The notes under the pieces: generated by a model | Seen by the model: the letters and a program-made list of their open reading frames with translations, nothing else | The model's database searches: none | Told to the model about the DNA's origin: nothing | From: Piscinibacter sp047602365 | GTDB taxonomy: Bacteria > Pseudomonadota > Gammaproteobacteria > Burkholderiales > Burkholderiaceae_C | NCBI GenBank assembly: GCA_047602365.1 | Contig: JASGHM010000001.1 | Span: forward strand, 1 to 64,000 | Direction of reading: 5' to 3' | Length of the DNA stretch: 64,000 nucleotides | Made by a program: the position numbers and the translations under genes | Shown: positions 25,493 through 34,596 of the stretch, piece after piece | How the letters are laid out: every line of letters begins with the position of its first letter | How positions within the stretch are numbered: the stretch's first letter is position 1

Positions 25493-26518
25493 ATGGCTCG
25501 GTTCTTCGGTGCGATCGCCGTCCTGATGGCGCTGGCGGGCGCGCCGCCGGCCACGGCCCAGGGCGTGCTGAACGTCTATTGCTCGGTGCAGGCCGAGTGG
25601 TGCCAGGCGGTGGCGACGAATTTCCAGCGCGATACCGGCATCCGCGTCAACATCACCCAGCGCGGATCGGGCGAAAGCCTCGCCGCCATCCGCGCCGAGG
25701 CGCAGAACCCGCGCGCCGACGTCTGGTTCGGCGGCACCGGTGATCCGCATCTGGCGGCGGCAGAAGAAAACCTCAGCCAGGCCTACGAGAGCGCGCGCAA
25801 CGGCGAATTGCAGCCCTGGGCGCTGGCGCAGTGGCGCCAGTCCGGCCAGCGGGCGATCGGCGTCTATGCCGGCGCGGTCGGCTTCGGGGTGAACACCGAA
25901 CTGCTCGCCCGCAAGGGCCTGCCGGCGCCGACCAGCTGGGCCGACCTCCTCGATCCGCGCTATCGCGGCGAGGTGCAGATGGCCAATCCGAACTCGTCCG
26001 GCACGGCCTATGTGGTGATCGCGACGCTGGTGCAGATCATGGGCGAGGACAAGGCCTTCGACTATCTCAAGGCGCTGCACGCCAACATCAACACCTATGC
26101 CCGCGCCGGCACCGGGCCGATCAAGGCGGTGGCGCGCGGGGAGACCGGCATCGCGCTCTGCTTCGTCCATGACGCGGTGGTGGAGACCAATGCCGGCTTT
26201 CCGGTGGGCTATACCAACCCGTCCGAGGGCACCGGCTTCGAGATCGGCTCGATGTCGATCCTGCGCGGCGCCCGCAACCTGACGCAGGCGCGCCGCTTCT
26301 ACGACTGGGCGCTGACGCGCGAGGCGCAGGCCCTGGGCTATGCCGCCGGCAAGCAGCTGCAGACCCCTTCCAACCGCTGGGCGCCGGTGCCGCCCGGCGC
26401 GCCGGACCTCACGAAGATCCGGCTGATCGAATATGATTTCGCCCGCTACGGCCGTGCCGCCGAGCGCCGCCGCCTGATCGAACGCTGGGACCGCGAGATC
26501 GGCGCGCTGCCGCGCTGA
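25493..26518 (+). CDS. ABC transporter substrate-binding protein 1 (iron/phosphonate type)
   Basis: 341 residues from the ATG at 25493, which has GGGGAGA as ribosome site; the in-frame ATG at 25478 would place that site inside the gene. Signal peptide cleaves near PATAQG. SBP family 1 motifs: GIRVNITQRGSGESLAAIRAEAQNPRADVWFGG in parts, DLLDPRYRGEVQMANPNSSGTAY and GFEIGSMSILRGARN. A Cys-x6-Cys pair (CSVQAEWC) sits just after the signal. The next gene is a paralogue with the same layout, and a fused permease and an ATPase follow. Ligand could be ferric iron, 2-aminoethylphosphonate or another small anion; not resolvable. Confidence 0.85.
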   Translation: MARFFGAIAVLMALAGAPPATAQGVLNVYCSVQAEWCQAVATNFQRDTGIRVNITQRGSGESLAAIRAEAQNPRADVWFGGTGDPHLAAAEENLSQAYESARNGELQPWALAQWRQSGQRAIGVYAGAVGFGVNTELLARKGLPAPTSWADLLDPRYRGEVQMANPNSSGTAYVVIATLVQIMGEDKAFDYLKALHANINTYARAGTGPIKAVARGETGIALCFVHDAVVETNAGFPVGYTNPSEGTGFEIGSMSILRGARNLTQARRFYDWALTREAQALGYAAGKQLQTPSNRWAPVPPGAPDLTKIRLIEYDFARYGRAAERRRLIERWDREIGALPR

Positions 26519-26541
26519 CCGCCGCCGCCCCGACGAGGAGA

Positions 26542-27570
26542 ATGACCATGATCCGCCGCATCTTCGCAGGGCTCGCGCTCGCCGCCGGCCTCTCGGCCGC
26601 GCCCGCCGCCGCCCAGGGCCAGCTCAACATGCTCTGCGCCCCGCAGGCCGACTGGTGCGAGGCGATCGCCTCCGCCTTCCAGCGCGAGACCGGCATCCGC
26701 GTCTCGATGGCGCGCAAGTCGACCGGCGAGATCCTGGCGCAGGTGCGCGCGGAATCGGCCAATCCGCGCACCGACATCTGGTTCGGCGGCTCGGCGGAGG
26801 GCCATTTCACCGCGGCGGAGGAGAACCTGCTGCAGGCCTATACCTCGCCCAACATGGCGGAGCTGCACCCCTGGGCGCAGAAGGTCCACGCGCAGTCGCA
26901 GGGGCGCTGCGTCGGCGTCTCCACCGGCGCCATCGGCTTTGCCTACAACCGCGAACTGGTGGCGCGGAAGAACTTGCCCGTTCCGCAGCGCTGGTCGGAT
27001 CTCCTGAAGCCGGAATATCGCGGCGAGATCCAGATGCCGAACCCCAATTCGTCGGGCACGGCCTATACGATCATCGCCGGCCTCGTGCAGCTCTGGGACG
27101 AGGAGCGCGCCTTCGCCTATCTCAAGGCGCTCCACGCCAACGTCAACGCCTATACCCGCTCGGGCGCCGCGCCGCTGCAGGCGGTGGCGCGCGGCGAGAC
27201 GGCGGTGGCGCCGACCTTCAACATGGAGACGCAGACCCAGATCGAGGCCGGCTTTCCCGTCGCCATGACCTATCCGGAGGAGGGCACGAGCTACGAGGTC
27301 GCCTGCATGTCGATCATCCGCGGCGCGCGCAACCTCGCCGCCGCCCGGCGCTTCTACGACTGGTACCTGACGCCCGCCGCCATGGACATCCAGTACCGCG
27401 CCAACCAGTTCCACGTGCCGGCGCACCGGCGGGCGACCGCCGATCCGCGCCTGCCGGACATGAGCAAGATCCGGCTGATCGATTTCGACATCGCGACCTA
27501 CGGCTCCAGCGCGGTGCGCCGGCGCCTGCTGGAGCGATGGGACCGCGAGATCGGATCGCAGCCGCGCTGA
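26542..27570 (+). CDS. ABC transporter substrate-binding protein 2 (paralogue of the previous gene)
   Basis: 342 residues with signal peptide (cleavage near PAAAQG). It is aligned with the preceding protein along its length: CAPQADWC repeats the Cys-x6-Cys pair, RAESANPRTDIWFGGSAEGHF, YRGEIQMPNPNSSGTAYTI, ALHANVNAYTRSG, CMSIIRGARNLAAARRFYDW, and the same C-terminal LERWDREIG-x-PR. This is a tandem duplication that has diverged. It starts 24 bases after the first copy and precedes the permease by 8 bases, so the two probably feed the same channel. Confidence 0.87.
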   Translation: MTMIRRIFAGLALAAGLSAAPAAAQGQLNMLCAPQADWCEAIASAFQRETGIRVSMARKSTGEILAQVRAESANPRTDIWFGGSAEGHFTAAEENLLQAYTSPNMAELHPWAQKVHAQSQGRCVGVSTGAIGFAYNRELVARKNLPVPQRWSDLLKPEYRGEIQMPNPNSSGTAYTIIAGLVQLWDEERAFAYLKALHANVNAYTRSGAAPLQAVARGETAVAPTFNMETQTQIEAGFPVAMTYPEEGTSYEVACMSIIRGARNLAAARRFYDWYLTPAAMDIQYRANQFHVPAHRRATADPRLPDMSKIRLIDFDIATYGSSAVRRRLLERWDREIGSQPR

Positions 27571-27577
27571 GGCCGGC

Positions 27578-29782
27578 ATGGCCGCCCGCTCGTCCTTCGC
27601 CTTCTGGCTCACCGGCGCCATCGGCCTCGTCCTCCTGCCCTGGCACATGCAGCAGGGCGGGCTGACGCCCGCCGGGCTCTGGGGGCTCGGCGAGGCGGAT
27701 GCGGAAGCGGCCTCGGCGCTGTGGCAGGCCTTGGCGCACAAGCGGTTCTGGTTCTGGCCGGTGGTCGCGGCCCTGCTGGTCGCGCTGCCGGGCGCCCTCC
27801 CGATCCTGCCGCGGCCGCGGCGGGCGAGCCTGCTGGTCGCGGGCGGCGCGCTCGGGCTCCTGGCGATCGGGACCGAAGGGCTCGCCATCGGCATCAACGG
27901 CTGGTCCTTCGCAGGCCTCGAGCGCGCCTTCGGCAATCTCGGCGACCGGCAGTTCGGCATCGGGCTCGGCGGCGCGCTGACCTTCGGGGCGTTCCTCATC
28001 CTGCTGACCGACGGGTTGGCCCTGAAGGGCTATTTCAAGGGCGACCGGTTCGTCGCCGGCGCGGTCGGCGTGCTGGTCGCCTCGATCGTCCTCTTCACCG
28101 CCTGGCCAGTCGGCTCGATCCTGGCGCAGATGCTGGTGCCGCGCGCCGACCTGACGCTCGCCGCCTCGTTCGCCGCGCGCTTCGCCGACGGCAAGATCTG
28201 GAGCCTCGCCTGCACGGTGTCGAGCGCCGGCTGCGGCGTGTTCTGGAACACGCTGCTGCTCGGCATGATGACCGCCACCGCCGCGACCGCGCTCGGCCTC
28301 GCCTTCGCGCTGGTGGTGACCCGCACCGGCTTTCGCGCCCGGCGGGCGCTGCGGCTGCTCACCGTGCTGCCGATCATCACGCCGCCCTTCGTCATCGGCC
28401 TCGGGCTGATCCTGATCTTCGGCCGCTCGGGCGTCGTCAACCAGATGGTCGAGGCGGTGACCGGCTGGCAGCTCGGCCGCTGGATCTACGGTCTCTCGGG
28501 TGTGTTCCTCGCGCAGACCTTCTCGTTCACGCCGACCGCCTTCCTGGTGCTGATCGGCGTGGTGGAGGGCATCTCGCCGGCCATGGAGGAGGCGGCCGAG
28601 ACGCTGCGCGCCAGCCGGATGCGGACGTTCCGCACCGTGACGCTGCCGCTGATGCTGCCCGGCCTCGCCAATGCCTGGCTCGTCGTCTTCGTCGAGAGCC
28701 TCGCCGATTTCGGCAATCCGATCGTGCTCGGCGGCTCCTACGGCGTGCTCTCCACCGAGATCTTCTTCGCGGTGGTCGGCGCGCAGCAGGATTTCGGCCG
28801 CGCCGCCGTGCTCGCCGCCATCATGCTGGTGCTGGCGCTCCTCGCCTTCGTCGGCCAGCGGCTGGTGGTCGGCCGGCGCTCCTACGTCTCGATGACCGGC
28901 AAGGGCGACACCGGCCTGCCGGCGCCGCTGCCGCGGCCCGTCGCGCGGGCGGCCTTCGGCATCGCGCTGCCCTGGGCGGCGCTCACCGTCGCGGTCTATG
29001 TCATGGCGCTCGCCGGCGGCTTCGTGAAGATCTGGGGCCGCGACTGGACGCCGACGCTCGACCATTTCCGCCGCGCCTTCGCGCTGGAATGGACCTCGGG
29101 CGGCGCGATCATCTTCGCTGGCGGCGCCTGGCATTCGCTCGGCACCACGTTGCAGCTCGCCGCCATCGCCGCGCCGATCACCGCCGGCCTCGGCCTCGTC
29201 GCGGCCTGGCTCCTGACGCGCCAGCAGTTCATCGGCCGGACCGCGCTGGAATTCGCGCTGATGCTGACCTTCGCCGTGCCCGGCACGGTGATCGGCGTCG
29301 CCTATATCCTCACCTACAACGTGCCGCCGCTGGAACTGACCGGCACGGCGATTATCCTCGTCGCCTGTTTCGTGTTCCGCAACCTGCCGGTCGGCGTGCG
29401 CTCGGGGGTAGCCGCGATGAGCCAGCTCGACCGCTCGCTGGACGAGGCGGCGATCACGCTGCGCGCCTCGACCTTCCGCACGCTGCGCACGGTCGTGCTG
29501 CCGCTGCTCAAACCCGCCATCGTCACGGCGCTGGTCTATTCCTTCGTGCGCGCCATGACCACGGTCTCGGCGGTGATCTTCCTCGTCTCGGCCGAATACG
29601 AGATGGCCACCGTGTTCATCATCAACCGGGTGATCAACGGCGATTATGGCCTCGCCATCGCCTATTGCGCCGTGCTGATCGTGCTCATGATGGCGGCGAT
29701 CGGCCTCATCCAGCTTCTCACCGGCAGCCGCCGCCTCGGCCGGCGCAGCGCCGAACCCCAGAGCACCGGAGGCCGCGCATGA
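27578..29782 (+). CDS. Double-domain ABC permease (FbpB/ThiP-like)
   Basis: 734-residue inner-membrane protein with two permease modules. Each has its own ATPase-docking loop: EAAETLRASRMRTFRTVTLPLMLPGLA in the first half and DEAAITLRASTFRTLRTVVLPLLKPAIV in the second. About twelve or more hydrophobic segments are visible, with an unusually long N-terminal membrane region of several helices before the first module. The fused architecture matches ferric iron (FbpB) and related transporters. Encoded between two binding proteins and an ATPase; the stop overlaps the ATPase start (ATGA). Confidence 0.9.
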   Translation: MAARSSFAFWLTGAIGLVLLPWHMQQGGLTPAGLWGLGEADAEAASALWQALAHKRFWFWPVVAALLVALPGALPILPRPRRASLLVAGGALGLLAIGTEGLAIGINGWSFAGLERAFGNLGDRQFGIGLGGALTFGAFLILLTDGLALKGYFKGDRFVAGAVGVLVASIVLFTAWPVGSILAQMLVPRADLTLAASFAARFADGKIWSLACTVSSAGCGVFWNTLLLGMMTATAATALGLAFALVVTRTGFRARRALRLLTVLPIITPPFVIGLGLILIFGRSGVVNQMVEAVTGWQLGRWIYGLSGVFLAQTFSFTPTAFLVLIGVVEGISPAMEEAAETLRASRMRTFRTVTLPLMLPGLANAWLVVFVESLADFGNPIVLGGSYGVLSTEIFFAVVGAQQDFGRAAVLAAIMLVLALLAFVGQRLVVGRRSYVSMTGKGDTGLPAPLPRPVARAAFGIALPWAALTVAVYVMALAGGFVKIWGRDWTPTLDHFRRAFALEWTSGGAIIFAGGAWHSLGTTLQLAAIAAPITAGLGLVAAWLLTRQQFIGRTALEFALMLTFAVPGTVIGVAYILTYNVPPLELTGTAIILVACFVFRNLPVGVRSGVAAMSQLDRSLDEAAITLRASTFRTLRTVVLPLLKPAIVTALVYSFVRAMTTVSAVIFLVSAEYEMATVFIINRVINGDYGLAIAYCAVLIVLMMAAIGLIQLLTGSRRLGRRSAEPQSTGGRA

Positions 29783-30840
29783 GCGCCGCAACGGGGGCGG
29801 CCGTCCGCCTCGAGGGCATCGCCAAGAGCTACGGGCAGGTGGTGGCGGTGCGCCCGCTCGACCTCGAGATCGAGCGCGGCACGCTGGTGACGCTGCTCGG
29901 CCCGTCCGGCTGCGGCAAGACCACGCTGCTGCGCATGATCGCCGGCCTCGAACAGGCGACGTCCGGCCGCCTGTTCATCGGCGGGCGCGACGTGACGCTC
30001 GCCTCCGCCGGCGAGCGCAACGTCTCGATGGTGTTCCAGAGCTATGCGCTGTTTCCGCACATGAGCGTCGCCGACAACGTCGCCTATGGCCTCGTCTCGT
30101 CGGGCCTCGCCAGGCGCGCCGCGCGGGCGAAGGCCGAGGCGGCGCTGGAGACGGTCGGGCTCGCCGGCTTCGGCGAGCGGCTGCCCTCGCAGCTCTCCGG
30201 CGGCCAGCAGCAGCGCGTGGCGGTGGCGCGCGCGCTGGTGCTGGAGCCGGATGTCCTGCTGTTCGACGAGCCGCTGTCCAATCTCGACGCACGCCTCCGG
30301 CGCTCGATGCGCGAGGAGATCCGCGCGCTGCAGCAGCGCCTCGGCCTCACCGTCGTCTATGTGACGCACGACCAGTCCGAGGCGCTCGCCGTCTCCGACC
30401 GCATCGTGGTGATGCGCAATGCCGCGATCGCGCAGGTCGGCACGCCGGAGAGCTCTATACCCGCCCGGCGAGCGTCTTCGTCGCGACCTTCATGGGCGAG
30501 GCCGAATCCGGTGAAGGGCGTGATCGAGGCTTCCGCCGGCGGCCGGGCCCGCGTGCGGCTGGGCGAGGCGGCGCTCGATCTCGCCGATCCGGGCCTCGCC
30601 GCGGGCGAGGCCGACGTGGTGATCCGCCCCGAGGCCATCGTCATCGGCGATGCCGGGGCAGGGGGCCTCGCCGGCCGCATCGCCAAGGCGACCTATATGG
30701 GTTCGCACACCGAATATGTCGTCGAGACGGCGCTCGGCCAGCTCTTCGCCATCTCGCCCGACCGATTGGCGCGTCGCACCGTGGGGGACGCCGTGTCGCT
30801 CGCCTTCGATCCCGCCGGCGTCATGCTGGTCGCGCCCTGA
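29779..30840 (+). CDS. ABC transporter ATP-binding protein (FbpC/PotA-like), local double frameshift
   Basis: 353 residues as read. Walker A LLGPSGCGKTT, Q-loop MVFQSYALFPHM, LSGGQQQRVAVARAL, Walker B VLLFDEPLSNLDA and switch THDQSEAL are all present. The C-terminal TOBE-type domain (DVVIRPEAIVIGD, YMGSHTEYVVE) marks it as an FbpC/PotA-type ATPase. Between about 30453 and 30505 a missing base and a later extra base put roughly 17 residues out of frame. The shifted frame reads LYTRPASVFVATFMGEANPVKG, exactly what the family has after VGTPEE, so the stored translation is wrong there although the ORF is uninterrupted. Confidence 0.9.
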   Translation: MSAATGAAVRLEGIAKSYGQVVAVRPLDLEIERGTLVTLLGPSGCGKTTLLRMIAGLEQATSGRLFIGGRDVTLASAGERNVSMVFQSYALFPHMSVADNVAYGLVSSGLARRAARAKAEAALETVGLAGFGERLPSQLSGGQQQRVAVARALVLEPDVLLFDEPLSNLDARLRRSMREEIRALQQRLGLTVVYVTHDQSEALAVSDRIVVMRNAAIAQVGTPESSIPARRASSSRPSWARPNPVKGVIEASAGGRARVRLGEAALDLADPGLAAGEADVVIRPEAIVIGDAGAGGLAGRIAKATYMGSHTEYVVETALGQLFAISPDRLARRTVGDAVSLAFDPAGVMLVAP

Positions 30841-31011
30841 CAGGGAACAGGCGCGGCGGCGGGGCGTTGATTCGTTGGCCAGGGTTTGCGGGGCCATGCC
30901 TTTGTGCGCCTTCGTGCGGGATCGCCGCGAGTTGAGCCACGCGCCGGCTCGGGCCATCATGCCTACCGACCGTCGGCGGGCAGGGCCGAAGGGGCCAGAC
31001 AGGATCGCATC

Positions 31012-31890
31012 ATGCATATCCGCTACGGCTATACGCTGGATGTCGTCTGCGAGGCGCCTGCCGAGCTGGTCACCGGGCTGGATGTCCATTCCTCGCGCCG
31101 CGCCGACATCACCGAGCCCGACGACATGCATGCGACGGCGCTCGCCAACGGGGCGGCGCTCGATTGCGGCGAGATCGGCGTCGATCGCTTCGGCAACCTG
31201 TTCCGGCGGCTCGCGGTGCCGGCCGGCGGCGCCCGGCTGACCGCGCAGGGCATCATCCACGATTCCGGCTTCGCCGATCCGCCGGCGACGGACGCGCGCG
31301 CCATGGCGGCGGGCGACCTGCCGGAAGAGGTGCGGCTCTATCTGGACGAAAGCCTGCTCTGCCCGCAGGCCGGTTTCGTCTCGCTGGCGAACGTGCTCGG
31401 CGCCAGCGCGCCGGCCGGCTGGTCGACCGTGCAGGCGATCGTCGACCATGTGCGCCAGCGCCTGCGGCTCGATCCCGCCGCGGGGGTGACGGGCCGCACC
31501 GCCGCGGATGCGATCGGCGCGGGCGGCGGCAGCCTCGACGATCTCGTCCATGTCGCCATCGCGCTCTGCCGCGTGGCCGGCATCCCCGCCCGCTACGCGA
31601 CCGGCTATCTCGCCGAGACCGGAGGAGAGGCGCCGGCGGGCGGGGGCTTCGCCGTCTGGTTCGAGGCCTATCTCGACGGCCGCTGGTGGATGTTCGACGT
31701 GGTCGCCGACCAGCCGCGCATCGGCCGGATCCTCATCGCCGAGGGGCGGGACGCGGGCGATGCCGCCGTCGTCGGCTCGTCGGCGCCGTTCCGCATCGCG
31801 CGGCAGGAGGTGGTGGCCGAGGAAGTCACCGGCGACCGCTTTCCGGTCACCTCGCGGGAGCGGCGCGAGCGCTGGGTGGCGCGGCGCTGA
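31012..31890 (+). CDS. Transglutaminase-fold protein lacking catalytic Cys and His
   Basis: 292 residues resembling bacterial transglutaminase-like (TGc) proteins: N-terminal beta domain (MHIRYGYTLDVVCEAPAE), then the core HVAIALCRVAGIPARYATGYL and WFEAYLDGRWWMFDVVAD. In active members the first helix begins G-x-C and the His lies in H-A-W-x-E. Here the sequence has GGSLDDLVHVA (Ser for Cys) and GGFAVWFEAY (Val for His), while the Asp of WWMFD is kept. The protein is probably non-catalytic, perhaps a binding or scaffolding domain. It stands alone, 171 bases after the ABC ATPase. The frame is intact, so the substitutions are not caused by indels. Confidence 0.8.
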   Translation: MHIRYGYTLDVVCEAPAELVTGLDVHSSRRADITEPDDMHATALANGAALDCGEIGVDRFGNLFRRLAVPAGGARLTAQGIIHDSGFADPPATDARAMAAGDLPEEVRLYLDESLLCPQAGFVSLANVLGASAPAGWSTVQAIVDHVRQRLRLDPAAGVTGRTAADAIGAGGGSLDDLVHVAIALCRVAGIPARYATGYLAETGGEAPAGGGFAVWFEAYLDGRWWMFDVVADQPRIGRILIAEGRDAGDAAVVGSSAPFRIARQEVVAEEVTGDRFPVTSRERRERWVARR

Positions 31891-31988
31891 GACGGGACTT
31901 TGCGTGACGCGGCCATGACGGAACGACGCATGTCTGGCACGCAATGCTCGCTCTGTCGTCCTTGCTCGCTTGCCTGTACCCGATAGAC

Positions 31989-32882
31989 ATGCCGCTCCGC
32001 GATTTCGCCCTGCTGGTCTTCATCTGCGTGATCTGGGCTGCGAATTTCATCGTGACGAAGCTGGCGCTCGCCGAATTGAACGCGCCGCCGCTGTTGTTCT
32101 CGACCCTGCGCTTCGCTCTCGTGCTGCTCGCGACGCTGCCCTGGCTTCTGCCGATGCCGCGGCCGCGCTGGCGCATCCTGGTCGTCGGCCTTTTGATGGG
32201 CGGCGGCGGCTTCGGGTTGGTCAGCGTCGGCATGCTCTGGGCGACGCCGTCGAGCGCGGCGGTGGTGACCCAGCTCGGCGTGCCGATGACGGCGCTGCTC
32301 TCGGTCATCGTGCTCGGCGAGCGCATCGGGATCCGTGCGCGGCCTCGGCATCGCGCTGACCTTCTTGGGCATATCGCCCCGTCGGATGTCGTTCCATCTG
32401 GACCGGCTTCTCCATCTCGTTCGGGCTTGATCTTCGTCGCGGCCAGCGCGCTCGCCTCCGCCATCGGCATCGTGCTGATGAAGCAGATGCCGGGCATCGC
32501 GCCGCTGCAGTTCCAGGCCTGGGTCGGGCTGCCTCGGCGGTGCCGCTGGGGCTGATGTCGCTGGCGATCGAGAGCCATCCCGTCGACCGGGCCTGGCAGG
32601 GCCGGCTGGGGCTTCGTCGGCGACAATCGCCTTCACTGCGATGGCGGTCTCGCTGCTCGGCCCACGATCTTCTTCGCCTGGTGCAGCGCCACGAGGCGAA
32701 CCTCATCTCCACCCTACGTCGACCCGCTGATGGCGATCGGCATGGGCGTCGTCATCATGGGCGACCTTGTTCGACCTGCGCATGGCGGTCGGCAGCTTGG
32801 TGGTGCTGATGGGCGTGCTGATGATATGCTCGGCCCCAGTGGCGCGCCGAAGGGCGCATCGGCGGGTCCAGGCGCCGCCGGG
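31989..32882 (+). CDS. EamA/DMT-family transporter (heavily frameshifted)
   Basis: Ten-helix drug/metabolite exporter type. ATG 31989 starts MPLRDFALLVFICVIWAANFIVTKLAL in parts, the classic first EamA helix. The first half is intact to VVTQLGVPMTALLSVIVLGERIG. From about 32335 onward the frame changes several times: pieces such as IALTFLG, LIFVAASALASAIGIVLMKQM, PYVDPLMAIGMGVVIMG and FDLRMAVGSLVVLMGVLMI are found in different frames. The true end is uncertain, near 32850-32900. Either a decayed gene or a poorly polished stretch; the latter fits the rest of the window. Confidence 0.65.
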
Positions 32883-33319
32883 TCAGGCGATCTGGGCACG
32901 GCCGGTCGCCACCGCCATGCTGGCGGTGTCGAAGAAGCAGGTCATCTGGTCGATCCGGGTGGCCTTCTGAAGGTGACGAGGTCCTTGCAGCGCTCGCTGT
33001 CGATGATCTTGCCGGTGCGGCGCAGTTCCAGCTTGCTCCACCAGTGGACGGCGGCGTTGTCGCCGTCGACGATGATCCGCTCCAGCACGAATTCGCGGAT
33101 CTTGAAGTCGGCGTGGAAGCGGGTGAACAGGTCCTGCAGGCCGGTCGTCCCCGAGCGCGTGCCGGCATCGATGTTGAGCGCCGGGTTGCCGACGACCGTC
33201 ACCTCGCAGGTCTCGGAGAACAGCGCCATCAGCGCCTGCACGTCGCCCCGCGCGAAGGCCGAATAGACGGTCTTCAGGCAATCGGAATGGGGCAGGTCAT
33301 TGGCGACGACGCGAAGCAT
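32883..33319 (-). CDS. NTF2/SnoaL-like protein (one frameshift)
   Basis: About 145 residues starting at the ATG at 33319 (MLRVVANDLPHSDCLKT). The cone-shaped alpha+beta fold of the NTF2-like superfamily is indicated by VYSAFARGDVQALMALFSETCEV, a basic middle with GTTGLQDLFTRFHADFKIREFV, and IIVDGDNAAVHWWSKLELRRTGK. A missing base near 32972 breaks the frame after CKDLVTF; the next frame gives the expected closing strand RIDQMTCFFDTASMA to 32883. Substrate unknown; related proteins are steroid isomerases or limonene-epoxide hydrolases, and many have no known function. Confidence 0.75.
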
Positions 33320-33635
33320 GGCAACCCTTATGGGCCGGCGCAGATGAACGCCGGTAAAACGCCGCAAGAGCTTCGGCGTTCCCCTGGGGGATGGGCAGGC
33401 AAAGCGCTGACAGCCCGTCGCATAGCGTCAATCGGGCCGGAAAACAGCCTCTGGGCGCATGAAGTACCGGCGGGATCTGTCGATATCTCGGGTGCGCGGC
33501 GATCCGCTCACGAGAACGTGATCGGGCTGCCCTCGTCTCCTCAGGTGACCGGAGACCCGGTGTGGCGAAACGGGTCTTCGGGCCGCGGCCGTCGGGCAGG
33601 GCCCGGGCGCGCGGAAGAAGCCGAAGCGTCGACCG

Positions 33636-34596
33636 TCAGAGAACCTTCCGCGGATCGAGCGCGTCGCGCAGGCCGTCGCCGATGAAGTTGATCGCCAGCA
33701 CGGTCAGGAAGATCGCGGCGCCGGGGAACAGCGCCCAGTGCGGGCGCGTGGTCCAGATAGTCCTTGGCGTCGAACAGGATGCGGCCCCAGGTCGGGATGT
33801 CCGGCGGGAAGCCGACGCCGAGGAAGGAGAGGGTGGATTCGGCGATGATGGCGGCGGCGACGTCGATCGTGCCGGCGACGATCACCGGCCCGAGCGCGTT
33901 GGGCAGGATGTGGCGCGTCACCTGCCGCCAGCGCGTGGCGCCGAGGGCGCGCGCCGCCTCGACGAACTCCTTCTCGCGCAGCGACAGGAACTGGGCGCGC
34001 ACCAGGCGCGCCACCGGCATCCAGCGCAGGCCGCCGATGACCAGCACGATGAGCAGGAACACGCCCATCTCGACGCCGAACAGGCCCTTCAGCGCGTCGC
34101 GGAACAGGTAGATGACGAGCAGCAGCAGCGGCAGCTGAGGCAGCGACAGGAACAGGTCGGTGACCCACATCATCGCGGAATCGACGGCGCCGCGCGAGAT
34201 GCCGGCGATGGCACCGACGATGATGCCGACCACCACGGCCACCGTCATGGCGGCGAGGCCGACGGCCAGCGAGATGCGCCCGCCATAGATCATGCGCGCC
34301 AGCAGGTCCTGGCCGAGGTCGTCGGTGCCGAAGGGATGGCTCCACGACGGCGTGGCGAGGCGCGCCGCGAAGTCGATCTCGTTGATCGGCACGGTCCAGA
34401 TCCACGGCCCGACGATGATGGCCAGGATCATGACGAACAGCACGGCGATGTTGACCACCGCCAGGCGGTGCCGGCGGAACTTGCGCCAGGCTTCCATGCT
34501 GGGGGACACGCGCCTGGGACGGGCGGCCACAGCCTCCCGCACCACGGTGTCCGCGGTCGCCTCAGCTGAAGGAGATACGGGGGTCGAGCCAGCCAT
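33636..34596 (-). CDS. ABC transporter permease, DppC-like (one frameshift)
   Basis: About 319 residues. N-terminal DppC domain: WRKFRRHRLAVVNIAVLFVMILAII in parts, then SHPFGTDDLGQDLLARMIYGGR. The EAA loop FVEAARALGATRWRQVTRHILPNALGPVIV is intact. An indel near 33750 breaks the frame after DYLDHAP; the other frame continues HWALFPGAAIFLTVLAINFIGDGLRDALDPRKVL to the stop at 33636. The start at 34596 overlaps the DppB-like stop by 35 bases; a later start is possible. It forms a heterodimer with the next gene. No ATPase genes are adjacent. Confidence 0.85.

Noticed and set aside
27721..30840. 1039-codon plus-strand frame spanning permease and ATPase
   Set aside because: The first two-thirds is an out-of-frame reading of the permease; only the last part (29779-30840) is the real ATPase.
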